Below, piece after piece: positions 32,962 to 43,620 of a stretch of 64,000 nucleotides of DNA. The notes beneath the pieces are model-generated. The model had not been told where the DNA came from and did no database searches. It worked only from the letters and a program-made list of their open reading frames with translations. Where the stretch lies: positions 87,297,484-87,361,483 of the forward strand of contig CM066313.1 of assembly GCA_033807775.1 (NCBI GenBank), written 5' to 3'. The position numbers and the translations under genes are program-made. Source of the DNA: Saussurea involucrata. Its lineage: Eukaryota; Streptophyta; Magnoliopsida; Asterales; Asteraceae. The stretch's first letter is position 1, and the number at the start of each line of letters is the position of its first letter.

Positions 32962-33483
32962 TGTGAGATCCCACATCGGCTAGGAGGGGGAACGAAGTCC
33001 TCCTTATAAGGGTGGATGGATACCTTCCTTGCATGAGGCCTTTTGTCTGTCACAGGGTGCGGTCTGGGTGCGTCCCGCGTATGTCTGTGAGGGCAGGAAC
33101 AAAACCGTGAGCGGTGCCGGTATGCTGTTATGTAGAGGGTATCTGCAAAACGGACAATATCGTGTACGGTGGACTAGGGATGTTACAGAATGGTATCAGA
33201 GCCGGTCATCGGGTCGATGTGTCAGCGAGGACGCTGATCCCACTTAGGAGGGTGGATTGTGAGATCCCACATCGGCTAGGAGGGGGAACGAAGTCCTCCT
33301 TATAAGGGTGGATGGATACCTTCCTTGCATGAGGCCTTTTGTCTGTCACAGGGTGCGGTCTGGGTGCGTCCCACGTATGCCTGTGAGGGCAGGAATAAAA
33401 CCGTGAGCGGTGCCGGTATGCTGTTATGCAGAGGGTATCCGCAAAGCGGACAATATCGTGTACGGTGGACTAGGGATGTTACA
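32962..33483 (+). mobile_element. Second TRIM (522 bp), without 5S domain
   Basis: Two 226-bp LTRs (32962-33187 and 33258-33483) start TGTGAGATCCC and end GGGATGTTACA. The 70-bp interior has a tRNA-Met primer site at 33191-33203 and a purine-rich aggagggtgga before LTR 2. It shares cccacatcggc near the 5' end and a gcggacaatat-type phrase near the 3' end with the Cassandra element but lacks the 5S-derived block. Its left flank (aacat) and right flank (tcaaa) differ, so its own target duplication is missing. Confidence 0.9.
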
Positions 33484-36037
33484 TCAAACTTAAATTTAAA
33501 TTTTATTTGATTCATATAATATGTACGTTTTATATTGTTACTATAAGGGTACTCGCGCAATGCATCGCGATATATCTTGATTTTAACTTTTGTTTTACTT
33601 TTTATCATTTGTTGATTTTATATAAAACGGTTTTGTGTAGTTTTGAGAAAATTATAATATTTTTTTTTATAAATTTGTACAAAGAATGACGTTTTTTGAG
33701 GGGTTCATGATTTGAGGATTTGAAAGGGGTTAATATAAGATAAGAATTAATTAGATAACTAATGAGGATTAAAGAATGATGCTTTTTAGGGGTTTACCAT
33801 TTGAGAATTTGTAGGGAATTAGAGATAAGGACTAAAAGAAAGGAGTGAGAGATAAAGACTAATTAAGTAATTAGCATTAACAGTGGTACATAAGCTTTGT
33901 TAGTTGTTTTTAAGAGATTTTAAATAATCAATATTAAATAGCAATACATAAGGCTCTATGAATTGTTTTTAAGAGTTTTTCATAAACATGGTTTGTAATA
34001 TAGTATAGATTAACATAGTTGGTTCGTAATTAATTAACTGGTTTAAAAAAGGAATAAGATAAAAGATATGTAATCCTTACCTTCTTGTGTCATGAACATG
34101 TAGGGAATATTCAAGGCATTGTCCACGTGACTCTTGTTGAATTCTTCGTTATTTTTTAACTAGTGTTGTGCACCGTGCGTTACGCGGTTACGTTAAACAT
34201 TTTTCGATTTTCTTTGTAGCACGTTAAATGGTTTACGTATTAGATATTTTTCTTGAAAAACATTTATGTATTAGATATTAAACTAATAAGAACCAATATT
34301 TCACTTTACATATAAGAAACCACCGCGTCATTTCTTGTTCTTTTAGTCAATGCACAATTATACATTTCAAAGGCGTAGATGACCAAAACAAAATCATGGT
34401 TCAAAATTTTAAAATACTAAAAATCAAAAATCATTTTCTTAAGAAATATTAGACAAAGTTAAGATGAAATATATTTTCTTGGTGGTTAATCCGCACATGT
34501 TGATAATTTTGTTATGAAAAGTTTAAGATGCACCCGTAATCATTATGTTTTTAGGTTATTTAGAAATCAAATAACATTTTCCACAACGGTGCCTCATACA
34601 TCCACTTAAATTTCTTTTTTCTTCTTAATTTTTATATGGATAATCTTTTTGCAAAAAAAGGTCAGTTAAAAAATATTTTTAGCCAATGAACCATTTTACT
34701 TATTAAAGATATAGTATAATTATATACATAAAAAGTAATAAAATAAACTAAAAAGATTGATTCATGTAACAAAACTATTGATTTATAATCATTGTTACCT
34801 TACAATTAGCAATTTAAATTATCTATTAACACTGATTAAGTTATTGATTATAGAAACATAAATAAAAATAAAAGGTACTCATTACCTTACTAAAAAAAAT
34901 AAAGTTCATAAACAATAAAAATTAATATTAATAAAAAATGATTTATAAGCATTGTTAGTTCACAAAAAAAATAGTTAGATTTATATATTGGTTGTTTAAT
35001 GTTTAATTTCATTAAACTTAGTTGAAATCATTTTAACATAAGCCAAAAAGAATAATATACATTTAACTTAATCATTAAACTTGGATTTAACTATATTTTG
35101 CCAAACATCATTTTACAATTTTCATCTACATCAATAAATCCTTTATATACACATCTTCGTCACCTAGTTTTTCATCAACTTGGGTTTAACTATATTTTAA
35201 GAAAATTCCTAGTCTCAATTCCTACTACACCGTACACCATTGGATGTGCTTGTTTCTTAATATATAATAGATAGATAATAAACATATATAAACAAATATG
35301 TATTATTATGATAAATTTATAAATATATTGATTATTCATAGTTGAGGAAAAAATGAAAAGTTTTTTAATTAATAAGCTTTTAAATACTCATAGTTAGTAC
35401 AAATATGAAGTATGTTCTATTAATTAATATTTAATTTCAATTAAAATAAAATATAATATATTTGTTAGAAGTTGATTTATAGGGATTGATATCTTACTAT
35501 ATATAATATTGAATGACACATAATTTATTTTTTTAGAGAAATTTTTTGATTTATAACCATTGTTACCTTACTAAAAAAATTGTAATTATTTATAAACATT
35601 GTTACCTTACTAAAAAAAATAGACTCAATTAATAAATTTTTTGATTTATAAGCATTGTTAGCTTATTAAAAAAATACAATAATTGAAATAAAATATTTTA
35701 TTTACTATTATTGTTAGTTTATTCAATAAAAAGGTTATATTTAAAAACATTGTTAGCTTTGCCTATTAAGTTATGGATCATGTAAATTAAAAAAAAACTA
35801 ATTTTAATTTAAGTCTAGTTTATAAAAATTAAATAAAAGTTATAAAATTTGATAAAAGTTGTAATTTATAATAATTGTTAGTTTAGAAATACAAATACAA
35901 ATGATTTCTAATTTAAATTAAAAAAGAAAATGAAATTTTTTAGCATTTAATATGATGAAATAATTTAAAAAGAATTCAAAATTATGAGAAAAAAGATAAA
36001 TATGAAAGAACATCTCTCCTTAACTCTCTCTCTTACA
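33484..36037. other. AT-rich intergenic DNA
   Basis: No exon or transposase was recognised. A gtgcaccgtgcgttacgcgg phrase near 34168-34190 resembles the ends of abundant plant DNA elements, and a matching style of end (taatatataatagata) appears near 35260, suggesting an old element between them. The right half is a degenerate tandem repeat described separately. Confidence 0.5.
34770..35900. repeat. Degenerate repeat of a gatttataagcattgttacc unit
   Basis: Variants of one roughly 35-50 bp unit (tgatttata.gcattgtta followed by gcttactaaaaaaa) recur near 34780, 34940, 35545, 35585, 35640, 35700, 35735 and 35865. Spacing varies, with the tightest copies between 35540 and 35670. No coding content. 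Confidence 0.6.
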
Positions 36038-36898
36038 TTGTGGCGCGACCCAGATAGTAGAAGTTATCCGGAAAGGGTAGTCATCCGGACAGAAGCGGCT
36101 GTCCGGAAAGTTTTGTGTTCGGTAAATGTGGGCGTCCGGAAAGGTAGAGTTGTCCGGATAGTTGGCTGATCAGCCTTTATCGTGTCCCTTTTTCTCAGGA
36201 AAGTTGTCTGGAGGCCTGGAATTGTTTAAGAACGTGAAGTAAGAGCACCAGGTGAGTTATCTAACTAAAACGCATGGCTTTTAATGTGTTATCTAGAGTA
36301 AGACATGATGAGTAATGCCATGTTATTTTATTAATGCGTTATCTATTTGAAAGTTGATTAATGCTTTATATGTGGAGTGTATGCATACATTGATTTTGAT
36401 GTAAATTGACTAAGTCGAGGGGGGGGGGGGGGGTGTTCCCATTTATGCCAAGGGAGGTGTGACCCTGCAAGACATCATGAGACTGACTCATTGTCACCTT
36501 AGGGTGACTTCAGGGTGTCAATTTATGAGGGGCGGATCTATATCCGAAACGATTTTATCTGAACAGTTTTATGAACGATTTATACTGAAAATGGTAATCT
36601 GTTTAAATGCTTTGATAACTGTTAAGAGGGACTCACTAGACCTCATGGTCTAACCCTCGCTTTCTTTTAAATTAAAACCTTTTTAGGAAAGCAGATAGTG
36701 TCAGGCTCTGGCAAGTGAGCAGTGCGTAGCAAGAAGGCTTGATAGCATAGTAACACTATAGTTCATTTAGTTATTTCTTAGATGTGTAGGTTGTTTCCAC
36801 CAACCAGATTTTGTTTGGATGTAAGAAATTTTGGGACTCGTTTCTGAGATATTCTATTTAATATGCTTTGAATGTTTAAATTTGTTTGGGTTGTTATA
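36038..36898 (+). repeat. Element D 5' LTR, truncated (861 bp)
   Basis: It is nearly identical to the last 860-890 bp of the 3' LTR. It contains a phased TCCGG array at about 36066-36166 and a 15-G run at 36420-36434. It ends ttgttata, immediately before the primer site. Confidence 0.9.
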
Positions 36899-36899
36899 G

Positions 36900-36912
36900 T
36901 TGGTATCAGAGT
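36900..36912 (+). other. Element D primer binding site
   Basis: ttggtatcagagt lies just after the LTR end and is complementary to tRNA-Met; the usual following cc is changed to tc. Confidence 0.8.
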
Positions 36913-37197
36913 CAGGTTTAAGGGATTTAGGTGACTAGATGGGCCTAGACTTAAACTTTGGGAAGTAGAAATCACAACTGGGAAATCAGGAATGCGTTAG
37001 GAGGGCACTAATATAGAAATAGGACTAATGAGGTACCGAGGACGGCCATGTAAGGTAAGTTTGGAGTTACACCTGGCCAGTGTAATTGTGAACTTACATG
37101 TACATGTATGTGCTTAGATTGCCTTATTACCCCGTTGCTATAGTACTAAAATAGTCTGTGGTGTTAAATTAGTCGTTCATTCTTGTTGTGTACTAGA

Positions 37198-40100
37198 ATG
37201 TCTGCGAGAACTTTGAGGAGTAGGTCGATCCCTGTTGCGGAAGATGCTCAGACAAAGAGTACTACACTGCGGGAGGAGGTTGTGAGAGTCGAAGAAATTG
37301 CTGAGGATGAGCCAGTGAATCAGCCAAGAGTGGCGGCCACTCGTGGGCGAGGTAGAGGTCGTGGGAGACCCAGAGGAGCGGTACCGAGAAAGGCTGTTAC
37401 TGAGGTGGGGGCGGCAACCACCAAGGGCAAGGGTAAGAAAAAGAAAGCGTTGGTTAAGCGCAAGGCAAGAAGTGTTGAGGAACCTGAGATCCAATTGATG
37501 TCCGAACAAGAAAGTTCAGCACCGGTGAAGAAAATAAATGTTAAGAAAGGGGGTACACCTGAAGCTACACCGGCTTTCGTGACAGAGGATAAGTTTGCAG
37601 CAGAGATGGATAAGTTGCAAAAGACTCTTCAAGCAGTTCTAGACAACCAGAACAAGACTACGTCTGGGGAAATAACCAAGAGCAGTACCGGGAAGAAGAC
37701 CGGGGAAGATAGTAAACCACGGACTGAGATAGGGAACAACTCGGTGATAACTCTGATTGCTACTTCCGAGCCAAAGGCAGAAAAAGGATGCTCGTTTAAG
37801 ACCTTCGTTTCGTGTAAGCCTCCAACATTCAACGGGGAGCGCAACCCTGTTCTAGCATTGAAATGGGTTCGCGAAATGGAATTAGCTTTCGATACTAACA
37901 AGTGCCCCGAGGAGGATAAGGTACTGTTTGCAATGTCAATCATGAAATCGGAGGCCATCTATTGGTGGGACGTCGAGTCGGGAGGAAAAGGTTCAGAGAT
38001 AGCAAAGAGAATCTCGTGGGAAGCTTTTGTTAAGAGGTTCCGAGCACAGTTTTGTCCTATGGCGGCAGTTAAGAAGCTAGAAGAGGAGTTTCTGGGTTTG
38101 GAGCAAGGGGAAATGTCGGTTCAGGAGTATACGTCGAAGTTCATCGAGAAAGCGTGGTTTTGTGATTTGTACGTGCCTACTGAAGAAAGGCGGATCGAGA
38201 GGTACATTTATGGGCTGAAGAGCAGTATAAGAGAATTGGTGCAAGCGAAAGACCCAGTTACTTTTCAGGCAGCCGTAGATAAAGCAGAACTTACTGAAAA
38301 GGATAAGAACAAACAGATGAACGAGAGAGTGGGAGATAAGCGTAAGTGGGACGGGCTGAATCGAGACAGTAAGAGGCCGAGTTCAGCTAGACCCGATCTG
38401 CAGGTGGGATCTAAGCCAATGGATAAACCGTGTGAAAAGTGTAATAAAATGCACAGGGGAGAATGTTGGATTGAAAGGGAGGGGTGTCTTAGGTGCGGAA
38501 AAATGGGGCATCTAGCTCGAGAATGTCGTAATCCAAAGGTCTATTATCAGTGCGGATTGTCGGGACATGTCAAGTGGGATTGTCCGCAGTTAAAGAAAGG
38601 TTATGCTAGGGGTGAAGGTGGGAGTAGCGGAGGAAAGAGTAATGAGAAGAATGTGGAGTCGGCCCGCGCCAGAGCTAGGGCTTTCCACATGTCAGCTGAG
38701 GAGGCGCAGAACACGCCTGATGTGGTGATAGGTACCTTTCCTATAGACTCGATGTTTGCTAAAGTTTTGTTTGATTCGGGGGTCAATCGTTCGTTTGTGT
38801 CGCCCAATTTTGTTCAAAAATTACAAGTGAAACCCACGAGGTTGAACTTTGGGTTTGAGGTAGAGATAGCTGACGATTGTCGAGTCTGGGTAAAGGAGGT
38901 CTATGAGGGTTGCAACATAGACGTGGATGGTCACTTTTTCCCATTAAGATTGTATCCTATGGGGATGGGGGAGTTTGATGTAGTCCTAGGGATGGACTGG
39001 TTAGCGGATAACGACACTAGCATAGTTTGTAATAAGAAACTGATCCGTATCCCTTTGGCTAATAAGAAAGAAGTGGTAATTTACGGAGATCAACGGAATA
39101 TGAAGTCGTGTTTGATTTCGTTGATGAAAGCTAGGCGATGTTTGGGAAAGGGTTGTTCGGGGTATCTAGCTTATGTGTTAGATGCTAAGAAGGAAAAGAA
39201 GAGTGTGGGAGATGTGTCAGTAGTGAGTGAGTACCCGGAAGTGTTTCCGGATGATTTGACGATTCTACCCCCAAATCGTCAAGTGGAGTTCAAAATTGAA
39301 CTGGTACCTGGAGCGACACCGATTGCCCATGTGCCCTATCGGTTAGCACCAGCAGAGATGAAAGAGATGATGACTCAATTACAGGAACTGCTCGACAAGG
39401 GTTTCATTCGTCCGAGCTCATCGTCTTGGGGAGCACCTGTACTTTTCGTTAAAAAGAAGGACGGATCTATGCGAATGTGCATAGATTATCGTGAACTCAA
39501 TAAAGTAACGGTGAAGAATAAGTACCCGCTTCCGAGGATCGATGACCTCTTCGATCAACTTCAAGGTGCGAGTTATTTCTCAAAGATAGACTTGTGATCG
39601 GGTTATCATCAATTGAAAGTTAGGGAAGAAGATGTGCCGAAGACAGCTTTCCGTACGAGGTATGGGCATTACGAGTTCTTAGTCATGTCTTTTGGGTTGA
39701 CTAATGCGCCAGCGGTATTCATGGATTTGATGAATAGAGTGTGCAGCTCGTTGTTGGATAAATGTGTGATCGTCTTCATTGACGATATCTTAATTTATTC
39801 TCGAACACGAGAAGACCACGAGAGACATCTTCAGGCAGCACTGGAATTGCTAAAGCGTGAGAAGTTATACGCGAAGTTTTTGAAGTGCGAGTTTTGGATA
39901 AGGGAAGTCCAATTTTTGGGTCATGTGGTCTCGGCGGACGGTATCAAGGTAGATCCTGCTAAAATTGAAGCCATTAAAGATTGGGAGGCGCCAAGGACCC
40001 CATCGGAGGTGAGAAGCTTTCTCGGTTTAGCAGGATATTACCGGAAGTTCATTCAAGACTTCTCTCGAATAGCTTCGCCACTGACCTCTTTGACAAGGAA

Positions 40101-42061
40101 GAACGTCAAATTTGCGTGGGCTGAAGCGCAAGAAACTGCGTTTGAGAAGTTGAAAGAAAGTTTAAGCAGTGCTCCGATTCTGTCTTTACCTGATGGATCA
40201 AAGGGTTTTGTGATATACAGTGACGCTTCTAAGCTTGGGTTGGGGTGTGTGCTAATGCAGCACGGGAAGGTAATTGCCTACGTTTCCCGACAGTTGAAGG
40301 ATCATGAAAAGAACTACCCCACTCATGACATGGAGCTAGCGGCGGTGGTGTTCGCTCTGAAAATCTGGCGACACTACCTATATGGAGTAAAGTGTCAGAT
40401 TTACACCGATCACAAAAGTATGAAACATCTGTTTGACCAGAAGGAGTTAAATATGAGACAAAGGAGATGGATGGAGCTGTTGAACGACTATGACTGCGAG
40501 ATTTTGTATCACCCAGGTAAAGCTAATGTGGTGGCCGACACGTTGAGTTGGAAGGAACGGGGAGAACAGACCAAAGTCATAGCTTTCAGAGTCGAGGCAA
40601 CCTCGAACCTTCTGGAGGAGGTTAACAAATTTCAAGAGGAAGCGTTGTTGGAGGAAAACGTCAGGAGCGAAAGAGTAGTCGGAATTGCACCGTTGTTCGA
40701 AATTAATAATGGTGGGCTGAAGTGTATGAAAGCCCGAGTATGGGTTCCTAAACTGGGCAATCTGAGGGTAAGCATCTTAGAAGAAGCAAACAAGTCGCGG
40801 TACTCCATACACCCGGGGACGAATAAAATGTATCGAGACTTGAGACAGTTTTATTGGTGGCCAGGGATGAAGAAGGATATTGCACACTTTGTGGAGCGGT
40901 GTGTGACGTGTTTAAAAGTTAAGGCAGAACACCAACGACCTTATGGGGAAATCCATTTTACAGTGATACCAGTGTGGAAGTAGGATAACATTACAATGGA
41001 TTTCCTCACAAAGTTGTCGAGGACTCCGAAGGGCAATGACGCAATTTGGGTGATCGTTGATATTCTCACCAAGTCAGCACATTTCTTACCTATTAAAGAG
41101 TCGGATTCGTTGGAGAAGTTATCTCGATTGTATTAACGAGATAGTGTCTAGGCACAGAGTGCCGCGATCCATTGTGTCTAACCGCGATAGTCGATTCACA
41201 TCGAAATTTTGGGGAAGTTTGCAACGGGAAATGGGTTCGCAACTAAAGTTAAGCACGACATATCATCCTCAAACAGATGGTCAGAGCGAGCGAACCATTC
41301 AAACGTTAAAGGATATGTTTCGGGCGTGCGTTATCGACTTCAAGGGATCGTGGGAAGTGCATTTACCGTCAATAGAATTCTTCTATAATAATAGTTATCA
41401 CGCTAGCATCCAGGCGGCACCATTTGAAGCCTTGTATGGGCGAAAGTGTCGTACGCCGTTGTGTTGGAATGAGGAAGGAGAAAGGCAGTTGGCCGGACCG
41501 GAAATTGTACAACTAACGGCGGACAAGATTGAAGTAATCCGTGAATGGATGAGAATCGCGCAAGATCGTCAGAGAAAGTATGCGAATAGAAGAAGAAAGC
41601 CTATTGAATTTCAAGTGGGGGAGAGAGTTATTCTAAAGGTCTCGCCTTGGAAAGGAGTGGTGCGTTTTGGGAAGAAAGGGAAGCTGAGGCTGAGATATGT
41701 GGGCCCTTTTGCTATCATTGAACGAGTGGGCGCAGTAGCTTATAAACTAGATTTGCCGGAAGAATTGAAAACGGTCCATCCGACCTTTCATGTGTCAAAC
41801 CTGAAGAAGTGTTTGGCCGAGACTGATGTGGCCATTCCGTTAGAAGATGTCAGCATTGATGAGAAGTTGACATTCGAGGAAGATCCAATCGAGGTCGTAG
41901 ACAGTAAAGTACGAAAGATGAGGAACAAGGAAGTTCGTTTAGTGAAGGTTCAATGGAAGTATCACAAGGGACGAGAAGCAACGTGGGAGGTAGAAGCGGA
42001 TATGAAGTCTAAATACCCTCACCTGTTTGAAAATGGAATTTCGGGGACAAAATTCTTTTGA
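37198..42061 (+). pseudogene. Element D gag-pol polyprotein, two nonsense codons and one frameshift
   Basis: It starts at MSARTLRSRS, a gag N-terminus shared with A and C, then an RG-rich and lysine-rich segment, gag core and two zinc knuckles. The first is CLRCGKMGHLAREC; the second begins YYQCG, so its first Cys is Tyr. Protease has DSG at VLFDSGVNRS. Reverse transcriptase is interrupted at 39595-39597 by TGA where the family has Arg before SGYHQ (CGA to TGA). The frame then runs through FIDD and RNase H to a TAG at 40981-40983 where the family has Trp (VWKW, TGG to TAG). A small deletion near 41134 shifts the frame in integrase. The remaining frame runs through DDE and chromodomain to 42061. 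Only three lesions break the 4.86-kb frame, so this is the youngest-looking gag-containing element here. Confidence 0.93.
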
Positions 42062-42070
42062 GGGGGGGAG

Positions 42071-43620
42071 TGTTGTAACGACCGTGACCAAAATGGGATA
42101 GTTTTATTGTGTTGAGGGAAAGTGGAATAAGAATGGAAGTTAAGGGGCTATTGGATAAGTTTGGAACAAGGTTTAAAAGGGGCACAAAACCCTAGGAGGA
42201 ACATTCTAATACTGATTTAATTGTTGGCGGTTGAGTTTGTGGAGATAAAGGAGAATAGGGTTCTTGGGTGTTTTGTGTTCAATTGGAAGAGAGGAATCAT
42301 CGAGTTCAATTTCAGAAGGAAGGGAAGGATTGAAATTCGTGTTCTGCAAGTAATCTCTAAGGTAACCTCTAATCCATAACTCCTTTCAAGATTAATCTGC
42401 TGATTTTTGAGTTTTGTGGGTTTTAGCTTATTCTAAGTCATTTGAGGCCAATAGAGAGATTTAATCATCTTTAAATGTGTTTTGATAATAAAAACTGATG
42501 GGAAATCGATTACAGATCATTTAGTGATAATTTATTGGCTTATCTTGAGGATTAAGAGGCATGTAATAGGACTTTAAACCTTAAACCCGTCCAGCGTATC
42601 GTCCGGACACCTTCAGATTAAGAAGGTATCCGGGTAGAACGTCCGGAAAGCTTGTTATCCCGATAAGATGAAGGTATCCGGGTGTGGGGTCGTCTTGGAA
42701 ATAATCTCATCCGGACAGTAGGGTTACCCAGATTGTGGCGCGACCCGGATAGTAGAAGTTATCCGGAAAGGGTAGTCATCCGGACAGAAGCGGCTGTCCG
42801 AAAAGTTTTGTGTTCGGTAAATGTGGACGTCCGGAAAGGTAGAGCTGTCCGGATAGTTGGCTGATCAACCTTTATCGTGTCCCTTTTTCTCAGGAAAGTT
42901 GTCTGGAGGCCTGGAATTGTTTAAGAACGTGAAGTAAGAGCACCAGGTGAGTTTTTTTTAACTAAAACGCATGGCTTTTAATGTGTTATCTAGAGTAAGA
43001 CATGATGAGTAATGCCATGTTATTTTATTAATGCGTTATCTATTTGAAAGTTGATTAATGCTTTATATGTGGAGTGTATGCATACATTGATTTTGATGTA
43101 AATTGACTAAGTCGGGGAGGGGGGGGTTGGCCCGCCAGCTCGTGTCGGGGGGGGGGGGGAGGGGGTGTTCCCGTTTATGCCAAGGGAGGTGTGACCCTGC
43201 AAGGCAGCATGAGACTGACTCGTTGTCACCTTAGGATAACTTCAGGGTGTCAATTTATGAGGGGCAGATCTATATCCGAAACGATTTTATCTGAACAGTT
43301 TTATGAACGATTTGTACTGAAAATGGTAATCTGTTTAAATGCTTTGATAACTGTTAAGAGGGACTCACTAGACCTCATGGTCTAACCCTCGCTTTCTTTT
43401 AAATTAAAACCTTTTCAGGAAAGCAGATAGTGTCAGGCTCTGGCAAGTGAGCAGTGCGTAGCAAGAAGGCTTGATAGCATAGTAACACTATAGTTCATTT
43501 AGTTATTTCTCAGATGTGTAGGTTGTTTCCACCAACTTGGATGTAAGAAATTTTGGGACCCGTTTCTGGGATATTCTATTTAATATGCTTTGAATGTTTA
43601 AATTTGTTTGGGTTGTTATA
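42071..43620 (+). repeat. Element D 3' LTR (1550 bp)
   Basis: It begins TGTTGTAACGACC and ends GGGTTGTTATA, so the terminal dinucleotides are TG and TA rather than TG and CA; the 5' LTR has the same end. It contains the long TCCGG array (about 42590-42860) and an expanded G-rich tract at 43116-43165 with a 20-nt unrelated insert. Confidence 0.9.

Larger units (their letters stand above)
24085..33483 (-). mobile_element. Element C: Ty3/Gypsy chromovirus, decayed, carrying two TRIMs
   Basis: A minus-strand sister of element A. The 3' LTR is 24085-25667 and the 5' LTR 31361-32957. Pol is split by a Cassandra TRIM and a second TRIM abuts the right end. The left flank is tcaaa (24080-24084). The same five bases occur not after the right LTR but right after the second TRIM (33484-33488), so the unit flanked by a matching duplication is C plus TRIM. 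It inserted into the intron-like sequence just upstream of the rhodanese exon at 24048. Confidence 0.9.
36038..43620 (+). mobile_element. Element D: Ty3/Gypsy chromovirus with truncated 5' LTR
   Basis: Plus-strand element. The 3' LTR 42071-43620 is 1550 bp and complete. The 5' LTR begins abruptly at about 36038, equivalent to about 42734 in the 3' LTR, so roughly 660 bp are missing. A primer site follows at 36900, gag-pol at 37198-42061, and a purine tract agggggggag at 42061-42070. No target duplication can be tested because the 5' end is lost. Confidence 0.92.
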
